Program-made: the position numbers and the translations under genes
Shown: piece by piece, positions 39,077-47,701 of the stretch
Numbering within the stretch: position 1 is the stretch's first letter
Layout: the number at the start of each line of letters is the position of its first letter
Source of the DNA: an uncultured Pelagimonas sp.
GTDB lineage: Bacteria > Pseudomonadota > Alphaproteobacteria > Rhodobacterales > Rhodobacteraceae
Assembly: GCA_947497905.1 (NCBI GenBank)
Contig: CANMIH010000014.1
Coordinates: 54,158-118,157, forward strand
DNA length: 64,000 nt
Reading direction: 5' to 3'
Notes under the pieces: model-generated
The model's input: the letters and a program-made list of their open reading frames with translations, nothing else
Databases searched by the model: none
What the model was told of the DNA's origin: nothing

Positions 39077-39936
39077 TGCTGTCGCGCCGTACCTTTTTGA
39101 CCACTGTCGCTGCCGCCCTAACAGTGCCAGCAACTGCCTCTGCGGAAGAGGCACTGAAACTCGCCTTCATTCCGCAAGAAAACCCAGAGAAGCTGTTGGG
39201 GGATATCGAGGCGATCACTGCCTGGCTGTCCCAGCAGTTGGAGGTTCCAGTCACCGGCTTTGTTACCTTTGATCATGCTGCGGCAGTTGAGGCATTGCGC
39301 AATGGTGATGCCGATATCTCCTTCATGGGTGCCTTGCCCTTTGTGCTGGCAGAAGACCAGATCGGGGCGGTGCCACTTCTGTCCGAGGTTTACCGCGGCC
39401 AGCCGAGCTATTCGGGCCGGGTGTTTGTGCGCAAGGACAGCGGCATCGAGACGCTGGCCGACCTGCAGGGCCGTGACATTGCCTTTGCCGATCCGGTGTC
39501 GGAGTCCGGCTATCTCTATCCGCTCGACCTGTTTGTGCGCGAAGGACTCGTTGCGGATGCAGGCGATGCGGACCGGTTCTTTGGCCAGAAGTTCTTTGCC
39601 GGTGGTTATCAGCAGGCAATGCAGGCTATGGCCAACGGGTTAGTGGATGCTGCGGGTGCCAGCCAGTATGCCGATCTTTATCTGACGCCTGAGCAGCAGG
39701 CCGAGGTCAGGGTGCTGGGCGAAAGCGCGCAGATCCCCAGCCATGCCATCATTGCCCGGCCTGGTCTAGATGCGGCCTTGCAGGCCCGCTTCGTGGATGC
39801 CATGCTGCGCCTGAACCAGGCTGAGAACCAGTATTTGCTGGCCTATCTCTACGGCCCAGACGGCTATGTGGCAGCAGATCCCAAGGTCTATGACGGGGTC
39901 AGGCAGATGGCACGCCGTTACGGCTATCTAAAATGA
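39076..39936 (+). CDS. PhnD-type periplasmic substrate-binding protein (286 aa)
   Basis: ATG 39076 shares a base with the peroxidase stop. A twin-arginine-like signal (MLSRRTFLTTVAAALTVPA) precedes the PhnD/PtxB/AioX-type fold: LKLAFIPQENPEKLL, FDHAAAVEALRNGDADISFM, SGRVFVRKDSGIETLADLQG and FAGGYQQAMQAMANGLVDAAG. The family binds phosphonate, phosphite, arsenite and other small anions. Ligand identity cannot be read from sequence. Its operon mates are a diheme peroxidase and a two-component ABC exporter/importer core. Confidence 0.85.
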   Translation: MLSRRTFLTTVAAALTVPATASAEEALKLAFIPQENPEKLLGDIEAITAWLSQQLEVPVTGFVTFDHAAAVEALRNGDADISFMGALPFVLAEDQIGAVPLLSEVYRGQPSYSGRVFVRKDSGIETLADLQGRDIAFADPVSESGYLYPLDLFVREGLVADAGDADRFFGQKFFAGGYQQAMQAMANGLVDAAGASQYADLYLTPEQQAEVRVLGESAQIPSHAIIARPGLDAALQARFVDAMLRLNQAENQYLLAYLYGPDGYVAADPKVYDGVRQMARRYGYLK

Positions 39937-40703
39937 CCCAAGCGCTTGCCCTCCATGCTGTGTCGCATTGCTTTGACGACGCTGAGGCCCTGCAGGATGT
40001 GTCGCTGCAGGTGGCACCGGGGGAATGTGTGGCCTTGCTGGGGCCTTCGGGCGCCGGCAAGTCGACCCTGCTGGCCTTGCTGGATGGGCGGGTCCGGGGA
40101 TGGCGCGGTCGGGCTGAGGTACTGGGCAACCGGCTTCCAAATGATCGGGCACCAGAACGAAAAACCCGGCTAGAGACTGGCTTCATCTTTCAGGAGTTCG
40201 CCCTGGTTGACCGGCAGAGCGTTTACCAGAATGCGATGAACGGGCGGCTGGGGCGAATGCGCCTCTGGCCGTCGCTTTGGGGGCGATACGGTGCGCAGGA
40301 TCACCTCAAGACGACCATCGCGCTGGAGGACACCGGCCTAACGGAGTTGGCACAGCGCCGTGCAGATCAGCTTTCAGGTGGTCAGCGCCAGCGAGTGGCC
40401 ATCGCCCGCTGCCTGGCGCAGGAGCCTGAGTTGATACTGGCGGATGAACCGGTCAGCAACCTCGATCCAGCCCACGCCGAACGCATTCTGGAACTGATCA
40501 CCAACACAGCGCGAAATCGCGGCATCGCTGTAGTCTTCAGTTCGCATCAGCCAGAGCTTTCGCGGCGCTTTGCCGACCGTATCGTTGGATTGCGCGCGGG
40601 CGCGGTGCTGTTTGACAAGCCCTCCGCGATGGTCGGCAACGATGACATCAGCGATTTGTACCATGGAACAGTACCTGGTGACGGATTGCGGGTGGTGAGC
40701 TGA
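39933..40703 (+). CDS. PhnC-type ABC transporter ATP-binding protein (256 aa)
   Basis: ATG 39933 overlaps the binding protein gene by 4 bases. Walker A is GPSGAGKS (about residues 38-45), the Q-loop lies in FIFQEFALVDRQSV, the signature is LSGGQRQRVAIARCL, Walker B is LILADEPVSNLD and the switch His is in SSHQPEL. The FQEFALVDRQSVYQN block resembles PhnC. It should energise the PhnE-type permease encoded next. Confidence 0.9.
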   Translation: MTQALALHAVSHCFDDAEALQDVSLQVAPGECVALLGPSGAGKSTLLALLDGRVRGWRGRAEVLGNRLPNDRAPERKTRLETGFIFQEFALVDRQSVYQNAMNGRLGRMRLWPSLWGRYGAQDHLKTTIALEDTGLTELAQRRADQLSGGQRQRVAIARCLAQEPELILADEPVSNLDPAHAERILELITNTARNRGIAVVFSSHQPELSRRFADRIVGLRAGAVLFDKPSAMVGNDDISDLYHGTVPGDGLRVVS

Positions 40704-41446
40704 TGAGCCGGATCTTGGTTTGGATGGTACTCGGGCTTGCTGTGCTGTGGGCTGCAGGAAACGCTGACATCGGCTTGGAAAAACTGCCCGGAGCGGGTCC
40801 GAGGCTAGCAGAATTTCTAGGCCGGATGATACCACCGGACCTTTCTGTCTGGCCGGAAGTCCTTACAGGCCTAACCGAGACACTGAGAATCGCCATTCTT
40901 GGGACGCTGTTTGCGGTCGTCCTGTCGGCGGGGCTGGCTGTACTTGCGTCTGAGACCCTTGTACCCGCAGCCATCTGGCGCCCGGTACGTGCGCTGCTGG
41001 CAGTGATCCGGTCGATTCCGCTGATCTTGGTGGCGATGCTGATGGTGGGGGCAGTCGGGCTGGGCCCACTGCCCGGTATTCTTGCAATCACTTTTCATGC
41101 CACCGGCATGCTGGCCAAATTCTATGCTGAAGCAATCGACAATGTCGGTGCCGCACCACTTGCTGCATTGGAAAGCGCAGGTGCCAGCCGAGCGCAATTA
41201 TTGCGGTGGGCGATCTGGCCACAGATGGCACCAGTTGTGCTCCGCGACACTGTCTTCCGCTTTGAACTGAACCTCCGCGAAAGCTTGATCTTAGGTATCG
41301 TTGGCGCCGGGGGCATCGGTCTGTACGTTCAGACTTACGTGCGTTCGTTCCAATACGACAAAGCTGCAACTGTCACGCTTGCCATCATCGCTCTTGTGCT
41401 GCTGTTCGAAGGTCTAAATTCGGTTTTACAAAAGCGGTTTTCGTGA
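40703..41446 (+). CDS. PhnE-type ABC transporter permease (247 aa)
   Basis: ATG 40703 shares a base with the ATPase stop. About five to six membrane helices are present; the EAA-type loop is ALESAGASRAQLLRWAIWPQ, typical of PhnE. The RESLILGIVGAGGIGLYVQ segment is also family-typical. With the PhnD- and PhnC-like proteins it forms an importer under MntR-type control, implying uptake when Mn (or Fe) is scarce. The operon ends here; 41447-41686 holds no gene. Confidence 0.9.
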   Translation: MSRILVWMVLGLAVLWAAGNADIGLEKLPGAGPRLAEFLGRMIPPDLSVWPEVLTGLTETLRIAILGTLFAVVLSAGLAVLASETLVPAAIWRPVRALLAVIRSIPLILVAMLMVGAVGLGPLPGILAITFHATGMLAKFYAEAIDNVGAAPLAALESAGASRAQLLRWAIWPQMAPVVLRDTVFRFELNLRESLILGIVGAGGIGLYVQTYVRSFQYDKAATVTLAIIALVLLFEGLNSVLQKRFS

Positions 41447-41686
41447 CGATTTTGATCAAGGAAGGTCGGAAAATTCAGATTTCGCAGCGTTTTCAGTTTC
41501 GTAGTGCCATTCGAAGAGCTTTCCCTACCATTCATCGTTCGCCAGACCCACTGAACTGGGGTTCGCCTATCTTGCTCATTACCTGTGTTCTTCGGTTTGA
41601 TCAGTCTACCTTGAAACTGTCAGTCTGCCGCACCGACAACAGTTTTTTTGAGAAGCACAGCCGCCACCGTTTCCAGACAAATTCGG

Positions 41687-42196
41687 TTATGAGTAGATAT
41701 CAATAGGTGTCCCGTTCTTCACCATTGCATAGATATCTTCTATCTCCCGATCCGAAACGGCAATGCATCCGGCCGTCCAGTCGCGCTTGTTTGTCGGGTC
41801 AATGCCAGGGCGCGGCCCCCCATGGATGAAAATATCTCCACCAGGGGAACGGCCCTGAGCCTTTGCGTATGCGATATCCGCCTCGTTCGGGTACGAGATC
41901 CCGATGGAAAGATGAAACAGGCTTTCGGGATTTCGCCTGTCAATCACGTATGATCCTTCTGGCGTGCGCCCGTCCCCTTCGAATTGCTTGTGACCCTCAG
42001 GCGCAAAGCCAAGGCCCATTGGGATAGTGCGCAAAACACCCTCTGGTCCATCAAGGACAATCATGCGCTGCCCCTTGTAGACCCGCACCCGGGTCACCTC
42101 CGGCCCCCTGTAAGTGCGGAATTTGTTTGCACATCCAGAAAGAATTGTCGCCAGAGCTCCCAGGAGGATTGTGCGACGTGTAACTCGAAAATTCAC
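41687..42196 (-). CDS. L,D-transpeptidase (YkuD family) lipoprotein (169 aa)
   Basis: ATG at 42196. A lipoprotein signal (RRTILLGALATILSGC, lipid Cys22) precedes the YkuD domain with His125 in FIHGGPRPG and the catalytic Cys144 in WTAGCIAVSD. It should form 3-3 peptidoglycan cross-links or anchor proteins to the wall. It lies 61 bp downstream of the P-type ATPase gene on the same strand, so it is probably part of that MerR-driven operon. Confidence 0.88.
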   Translation of the reverse strand: MNFRVTRRTILLGALATILSGCANKFRTYRGPEVTRVRVYKGQRMIVLDGPEGVLRTIPMGLGFAPEGHKQFEGDGRTPEGSYVIDRRNPESLFHLSIGISYPNEADIAYAKAQGRSPGGDIFIHGGPRPGIDPTNKRDWTAGCIAVSDREIEDIYAMVKNGTPIDIYS

Positions 42197-42257
42197 TGCT
42201 CAATGCCTCTTTCATGAGGTTTTTCAAACTTGACACTAGCGTGCTGTGCCAGCCCGT

Positions 42258-44627
42258 TCAATGGCCGTGCGCCAAAGCACCTTCGGCCAGTCTGTCGCCG
42301 ACGCGGTCACCGCCTTTGGGCGGAGTCTCCGCGTGGTGTCCGTTTAACAGCCTGAGCGCATTTGCGACAACCAGCAGTGACACGCCAACATCTGCGGCAA
42401 TGGCCCCCCACATCGATGCCATCCCAAACGCTGTCGCCACCACGAAAACGGCCTTGGTTGCCAGCGAGGTTGCGATGTTTTGACGGATGATCGACATCGC
42501 ACGGCGGGAATGGCCTATGAGCCAGGGCACCCTGCCAATGTCATCAGTCATCAAGGCAATGTCCGCCGTCTCGATGGCCGCGTCGGAACCAACCGCGCCC
42601 ATGGCGATAGCATAGTGGGCCCGCGCCATGGCGGGGGCATCGTTTACGCCATCGCCAATCATGGCCACCATATCGTGCGCTTCGACCAGGTCTTCGATGG
42701 CCGTCACCTTGTCCTCGGGCAGAAGCTCCGCGCGCACCTCGTCGATGCCGACCTCTGTCGCGACCGCGCGCGCGGTGCGTTCATTGTCGCCCGTCAGCAT
42801 GACGATGGTTTTCACGCCCTGCGCATGCAGACGAGCCACGATTCCCTTGGCGTCGGGGCGGATGCGGTCGCGCAGTTCCAGAATACCCATCACCCCATTT
42901 GCATCACCAACAGCCACCAACGTACTACCGGCAACTTCGATACGGTGCCGAAGGTCTGTCGGAATGGCACTTCCAAGCCCTTTTTCCTCGGCGAACCGGT
43001 CAGAGCCGAGCCAGACCGCCCGATCCTGTACCCTGCCTTCAAGCCCACGCCCCGGTACGGTCCGCGTATCGTCCGCCGCGGATACATCAAGGCCGTCGAC
43101 TTCTGCACGTACAAGGATAGCGCGCGCTAACGGGTGGGAGGATCGCGCTTCAAGCGCCGCCGCTACGCCCATCAGATCCTGCGTCGACGCATTCCCTAGC
43201 GGATACATTGCAGCAACTTCAGGCTCGCCGATGGTGATCGTACCGGTCTTGTCCATGGCCAAGGCTGAAGTGCGTCCCGGAGCTTCGACATAAGCACCGC
43301 CCTTGATCAGCACCCCGGCGCGGGCCGAGGCTGTGAGCGCGGCGACGATGGACACGGGCGTCGAAATGACCAGCGCACAAGGGCAGGCGATCACCAGAAG
43401 GACGAGGGCGTTGTAGAACCAGTCATCCCAGGCTCCACCAAATACGAGCGGTGGCAGCATCGCGACGGCAATGGCGAGCGCCATCACGATGGGCGTATAG
43501 ACGCGCGCAAATTTCGCCACCCATTGCTCCACGGGCGCGCGGCGGGTGTGGGCGTCGCCTACCATGCGGATGATCTTGGCGAGCACCGTGTCGGAGGCCG
43601 CCCTGGTCGCGCGTACCGTCAGCGTGCCCTCGCCATTGATCGTGCCCGCATAGACCTCGTCACCCGGCTCCTTCGGCACCAATGCGCTTTCGCCAGTGAT
43701 CGGGGCTTGATCAACGGCCCCGGCGCCTTCGATCACTTGCCCGTCCAATGGAATGCGGTCCCCGCCACGCACCACGAAATGTGCATCGATGGCGACGGCT
43801 GACGCCGGAACATCTGCTTCAGAACCATCTTCGTAGACAACCCTTGCAGTAGGTGGCGCTAGGTCGAGCAAAGCCGAGACAGCGTTCCGCGCCCGCCCGA
43901 CACTCCAGCTTTCAAGGTACAGCGAGAGAGAGAAGAAGAACGCGACCGTTGCCGCCTCGAAAAACTCGCCAAGGCCGATAGCCCCGGCCACAGCGACCAC
44001 CATCAAGAGGTTCATGTCGGGCGATACGCGCCGCGCGGATGACCACGCCTTCGGGGCGACAAGCCAAACGCCAGCCAGGATCGCGATAGCAAAAAGCCCC
44101 GCTTCGACCAAAGGCATCACTGCTTCTCCATGGCCGGAAAAGAGACCGATCGCACCGCCCATCCCGGTTTCTGCGATGTGATACAGAAATCCTGCCGCCC
44201 AAAAGCCTCCGCTCAGCATTGTGAACAGGCGCTGACGGGCAAGATGCGCAGCTTGATCCTCCGAAGCGTTCTCGGCATCCCAGGGTTTTGCGCTCATACC
44301 CGTGGTCGCAACCAGTTGAGTGATCTCTCCATCCGACACTGCGGCAGCGCTGTGGAGTATGATCATGCGTCCGTTGATGACATCGAATGCCAGGTGCTCC
44401 GCCCCGCCGACTTTCGGTCCAACGACCTTGTTGAGGATCGCCACTTCTTCTGCGCAATCAAGACCGCTGACCTGAAAACTCCGGCCCGCTCCATCTTGTG
44501 GCACGGGACCAAACTCTTCGTGTGAATGGCTTCCTCCACAGCAGGCATGTTCACTTGCACATGTTTCTGACTTGGCTCTATCAGTTGGGTGTACTTCAGA
44601 TACCACAGTTTCAGTTTTGGCGGCCAT
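42258..44627 (-). CDS. zntA: Zn/Cd/Pb-translocating P-type ATPase (789 aa)
   Basis: ATG at 44627 with CTGGAG eight bases upstream. The N-terminus is Cys/His-rich (SEHACCGGSHSHEE) and is followed by an HMA-like domain with GLDCAEEVAILN in place of GMDCxxC. The membrane motif is CPC (about 415-417), phosphorylation site DKTGT at about 459 and GDGVND at about 658. P1B-2 type ATPases export Zn, Cd and Pb. With the CDF and LspA it resembles a pbr/cad resistance set. Transcription should start at the MerR-type promoter at 44658-44688. Confidence 0.92.
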   Translation of the reverse strand: MAAKTETVVSEVHPTDRAKSETCASEHACCGGSHSHEEFGPVPQDGAGRSFQVSGLDCAEEVAILNKVVGPKVGGAEHLAFDVINGRMIILHSAAAVSDGEITQLVATTGMSAKPWDAENASEDQAAHLARQRLFTMLSGGFWAAGFLYHIAETGMGGAIGLFSGHGEAVMPLVEAGLFAIAILAGVWLVAPKAWSSARRVSPDMNLLMVVAVAGAIGLGEFFEAATVAFFFSLSLYLESWSVGRARNAVSALLDLAPPTARVVYEDGSEADVPASAVAIDAHFVVRGGDRIPLDGQVIEGAGAVDQAPITGESALVPKEPGDEVYAGTINGEGTLTVRATRAASDTVLAKIIRMVGDAHTRRAPVEQWVAKFARVYTPIVMALAIAVAMLPPLVFGGAWDDWFYNALVLLVIACPCALVISTPVSIVAALTASARAGVLIKGGAYVEAPGRTSALAMDKTGTITIGEPEVAAMYPLGNASTQDLMGVAAALEARSSHPLARAILVRAEVDGLDVSAADDTRTVPGRGLEGRVQDRAVWLGSDRFAEEKGLGSAIPTDLRHRIEVAGSTLVAVGDANGVMGILELRDRIRPDAKGIVARLHAQGVKTIVMLTGDNERTARAVATEVGIDEVRAELLPEDKVTAIEDLVEAHDMVAMIGDGVNDAPAMARAHYAIAMGAVGSDAAIETADIALMTDDIGRVPWLIGHSRRAMSIIRQNIATSLATKAVFVVATAFGMASMWGAIAADVGVSLLVVANALRLLNGHHAETPPKGGDRVGDRLAEGALAHGH

Positions 44628-44657
44628 TCGGCATCTCCAGAATCATTGCTTGGCTGG

Positions 44658-44688
44658 ACCATAACTCCTACAGTCGCTAGAGGTTCAA
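44658..44688 (-). promoter_or_regulatory. MerR-type promoter of the P-type ATPase/L,D-transpeptidase operon
   Basis: On the minus strand TTGAAC (44688-44683) is followed by the dyad CTCTAGCGACTGTAGGAG and, after 19 nt, TATGGT. The architecture matches the other three MerR-type promoters here. Confidence 0.78.
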
Positions 44689-44790
44689 GAGGTATTTTGT
44701 TTCGTATATAGTTTTCGGCTGCCAAGGGGCGCGCGAGTATAAAACCAATCGGCGGACACGCAATCAACGAAGAAAGGCGACAAGGAATTT

Positions 44791-45063
44791 ATGAAGACTC
44801 AGCAATTTGCCGGACCGATCGGACTACCGCTACTTGGGGTACTGCTGCTTGGCGCATGCGCGACGACAGATCAGAACGGATCCCAAAAAATCGGAAACGT
44901 GCCAGAGGCTATCGTGGAACTGGCTGATCCAAGTCAAAACCTTGCAACAGCCCGGCTCCGCGAAGAAGACGGATGCTACTGGTATGAACACAACGGACCC
45001 GTAGAAAAGACCTTGCTTCCCCTCAGAACCGCTGGTGGCAACCCGATTTGTGTTGCTCGGTAA
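44791..45063 (+). CDS. Small lipoprotein (90 aa)
   Basis: ATG 44791 follows CGACAAGGAATTT. The signal ends in LLGAC, with the lipid Cys at residue 24. The mature part is short and contains two further Cys residues (GCYWYEH and NPICVAR), suggesting a disulfide. It is divergent from the ATPase gene and ends in a strong hairpin. No family is recognised; a metal-stress envelope role is inferred from position only. Confidence 0.7.
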   Translation: MKTQQFAGPIGLPLLGVLLLGACATTDQNGSQKIGNVPEAIVELADPSQNLATARLREEDGCYWYEHNGPVEKTLLPLRTAGGNPICVAR

Positions 45064-45070
45064 ACGTAAC

Positions 45071-45117
45071 GATCTTCCTGACATCTCCGGCCCACGTTGA
45101 GGGCCGGAGCGAAGATC
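45071..45117. terminator. Bidirectional terminator between convergent genes
   Basis: CTCCGGCCC-ACGTTGA-GGGCCGGAG (45085-45109) is nested inside GATCTTC...GAAGATC (45071-45077 and 45111-45117). It lies between the lipoprotein gene and the convergent L,D-transpeptidase gene. Confidence 0.75.
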
Positions 45118-45136
45118 AACGCGTCACAATCCTGCA

Positions 45137-45799
45137 CTAGCTGTCCGAAACAACACTCTGTTCGGCAGAATACAGGTATACGGTCGACCCTATGGCGACG
45201 TTTGAATAGAGATCATTGATATGTGCCATGACCATCCGGACGCAGCCAGAACTCGCTCGACCGCCAATCGACCAAGGTTTAGGTGTCCCGTGGATGCGAA
45301 GGTAAGTGTCTCGGTTGCCAACGTAGAGATAAAGAGCACGTGACCCGAGTGCATTCTTCGGCCCCGGCTCCATCCCATCCGCAAATTCTGCGTTTTCCGG
45401 ATTTCGTTCGATCATTGACGCTGTTGGGGTCCAGTGTGGCCATTCGACCTTTCGCCGAATGGTGTAGGTTCCTGGTTCGTAGAGATTTCCACGCGCGATC
45501 GCCACTCCATACCGCATCGCTGTACCACCTTCTTCAATGTGATAGAGATAGCGGGCGACTGCATCGACATGGATGTCACCTGGCACAAGGCCATCTTTCG
45601 CAGCAACACGTTGCGGCAAGAAACGGGGATGCAGCCCCCACGGATTGGATGTCGCCGGGTCATAGTTGCTGGGCGTTACCTGAGAATCCCACGACGCTTT
45701 TTGGCCGGTCGTTGGCCAGCTACTGGCCAAAGCCGGTCCCGCGATCGGTAACGAAAACATCGCAGTGGACGTGGAAATGAAATGGCGCCGGGTCAGCAT
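45137..45799 (-). CDS. Second L,D-transpeptidase (ErfK/YbiS/YkuD family), 220 aa
   Basis: ATG at 45799. A twin-arginine-like signal (MLTRRHFISTSTAMFSLPIA) precedes a YkuD domain with His170 in LRIHGTPKPW and catalytic Cys186 in RASSGCVRM. Its own MerR-type promoter lies upstream (45861-45891). It is clearly distinct from the lipoprotein transpeptidase at 41.7 kb. Two such enzymes plus an M23 peptidase under one regulator suggest deliberate 3-3 cross-link remodelling under metal stress. Confidence 0.88.
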   Translation of the reverse strand: MLTRRHFISTSTAMFSLPIAGPALASSWPTTGQKASWDSQVTPSNYDPATSNPWGLHPRFLPQRVAAKDGLVPGDIHVDAVARYLYHIEEGGTAMRYGVAIARGNLYEPGTYTIRRKVEWPHWTPTASMIERNPENAEFADGMEPGPKNALGSRALYLYVGNRDTYLRIHGTPKPWSIGGRASSGCVRMVMAHINDLYSNVAIGSTVYLYSAEQSVVSDS

Positions 45800-45860
45800 A
45801 GGTCCTACTCCAAAGAAATTGTTTGTGCACCTCCAGCCGCGGCTTGGATGCCTCGAGTGC

Positions 45861-45891
45861 CTTGTAGAACCTCAAGCCACTATAGGTTCAA
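45861..45891 (-). promoter_or_regulatory. MerR-type promoter of the second L,D-transpeptidase gene
   Basis: On the minus strand TTGAAC (45891-45886), then CTATAGTGGCTTGAGG and, after 19 nt, TACAAG (45866-45861). It is the fourth member of the set. The rest of the 45800-46116 gap shows no gene. Confidence 0.7.
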
Positions 45892-46116
45892 GGCCTCATT
45901 TATGAGCGATGATCAAGTCCTCGTGAAGGGATGGCTCTCCTTCTGCCGCTGGCATCTGACAGATCACAGGCCAATTTTACAAGCATTTTGGATCTTACCG
46001 GTGTCGATACTCTGCCACAAACCCTTGGCGAAACTCGGTTTGATTTTGTCACTTTTTCATCCTCGGCTATGAGAGCCTACATTGGAACGCGATGCAGCAT
46101 TGTTCACTTTGGGCTG

Positions 46117-47649
46117 ATTCTGTGGAAAAACAACGTGTTGCTGACGCAGAAAGCGCGGTGCTGAACATAGCGCGAGCGCCTTTTCTATCAGGCTTTGCGC
46201 GTTTGCTGCGGTGCGGGAAAGATCTTTGCCAGTTTGCGGAGGTTTTGGGCGGTTGCGGCGAGGAGGAATTCGTCATTTGCACCGCATGGTCCGCGTAATC
46301 GGAGCCGCCCGAGGCCGAGAATGCGTTTGAGGTGAGCGAAGAGCATCTCGACCTTCTTTCGGAGCTTCATTGAGATCTCGTATTGGCGGGTCTTGGCGAT
46401 GTCGCGAGCGACTTGACGTGCGTCTTCGTGTTCTTCACGTGTGATCTTGCGAGCGTCGGCATTCGGGCAGCATTTGGCCTTTGATGGGCAGGCCTGGCAG
46501 GTCAGTTTCAATGCGCGATAGCGGGCTGTGCCTTTGCCGGTGGGTCCTCGGTTCGGGTCGGAATAGTTGCGACGGAACTGCTTCAGCGCGTGCCCCTCCG
46601 GACAGATGTATTGATCGTTCTCTGCATCCCATTCGAAGTCAGCACGCGTCCATGTGCCATCGCTGCGGCTGGACTTGTCAAAGACAGGAATGTGTGGGGC
46701 GATCTTGCGTTCGACAAGCCAGCCCAACATCGGCCCGGTGCCATAGGCGGTATCTGCGATCAGGCGCTCCGGGTGCAGATCAAACCTGTCTTTCACGCGC
46801 CTGAGCATTGTTTTGGTGGACCCAACCTCGGCCTGCCGAATGGATCGTGTGGCCTCGACGTCGACGATGACCCCATAATCCGTATCGATCAGATAATTGT
46901 CGGAATAGCTGAAGAATGCAGGACCTTTGCGGGCTGCCGTCCATTGACTGGCGGGGTCGGAATGTGATGTGAACTTCGGCTGCACATTGCTGGCAGCGCC
47001 AAAGGCCGCCTCATCCAATGTGTCGAGATACTCTCGAACGGCGCGTGGTGCATCCATGGGATCAATGGTTGTCGCGTCCCATTCTTCCTTCGGTGTCGAG
47101 TTCTGCTTGTTGGCGTCAGCCTCGATCAGACTGGCGTCGATGGCCATACGTTGGCCGCTCACGAGACCCTCTGCGATGCAACGGGTAACAGTCGTCTCAA
47201 ACAAATGGCGCAGCAGTTCGCTCTCCCGAAACCGCCCATGTCGGTTTTTCGAGAAGGTCGAATGGTCGGGCACGCGGTCATTGAGGTCGAGCCGACAGAA
47301 CCATCGATAGGCCAGGTTCAGATGCACTTCCTCGCACAGGCGGCGTTCGGAGCGGATGCCAAAGCAATACCCCACCAGAAGCATGCGGATCAGGAGTTCA
47401 GGGTCGACAGAAGGGCGGCCCGTGTGGCTGTAGAACTCCGCAAGATGGGTGCGAATGCCACTCAGATCGACAAACCGATCAATCGAGCGCAACAGGTGGG
47501 CTTGAGGCACATGATCTTCCAGCGAAAACTCGTAAAACAAAGCCGCCTGCGCTTCTTGTCTCGGTCCCATCATCACTCAATCCCCCGTTCAATATGGAAA
47601 TTGAATCAGTGACTTCGGCCTCGATCAAGGGTGAGTTTTTCAACAGAAT
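46117..47649. mobile_element. IS1182-family-like insertion sequence
   Basis: A 1.53-kb element is bounded by imperfect inverted repeats ATTCTGTGGAAAAAC (46117-46131) and GTTTTTCAACAGAAT (47635-47649), differing at one base. It encloses one full-length transposase gene. A target-site duplication could not be identified with certainty. The element separates the metal cargo from the VirB operon. Confidence 0.8.
46188..47576 (-). CDS. IS1182-family transposase (462 aa)
   Basis: ATG at 47576. The N-terminus has the transposase-associated DUF772-like region (VDPELLIRMLLVGYCFGIRS, then WFCRLDLNDRVPDHSTFSKN). The DDE core shows MAIDASLIEADANK, later LIADTAYGTGPMLGWLVE and the C-terminal MLFAHLKRILGLGRLRLRG helix. 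A Cys-rich insert (CQACPSKAKCCPNADARK) is typical of IS1182. No frameshift is seen, so the enzyme may be active. Confidence 0.9.
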   Translation of the reverse strand: MMMGPRQEAQAALFYEFSLEDHVPQAHLLRSIDRFVDLSGIRTHLAEFYSHTGRPSVDPELLIRMLLVGYCFGIRSERRLCEEVHLNLAYRWFCRLDLNDRVPDHSTFSKNRHGRFRESELLRHLFETTVTRCIAEGLVSGQRMAIDASLIEADANKQNSTPKEEWDATTIDPMDAPRAVREYLDTLDEAAFGAASNVQPKFTSHSDPASQWTAARKGPAFFSYSDNYLIDTDYGVIVDVEATRSIRQAEVGSTKTMLRRVKDRFDLHPERLIADTAYGTGPMLGWLVERKIAPHIPVFDKSSRSDGTWTRADFEWDAENDQYICPEGHALKQFRRNYSDPNRGPTGKGTARYRALKLTCQACPSKAKCCPNADARKITREEHEDARQVARDIAKTRQYEISMKLRKKVEMLFAHLKRILGLGRLRLRGPCGANDEFLLAATAQNLRKLAKIFPAPQQTRKA

Positions 47650-47701
47650 AGGCTCCCACCCGACGTTCGCTACGGGATGCCTGAAGGTCGGCTAAGGGCC
47701 G

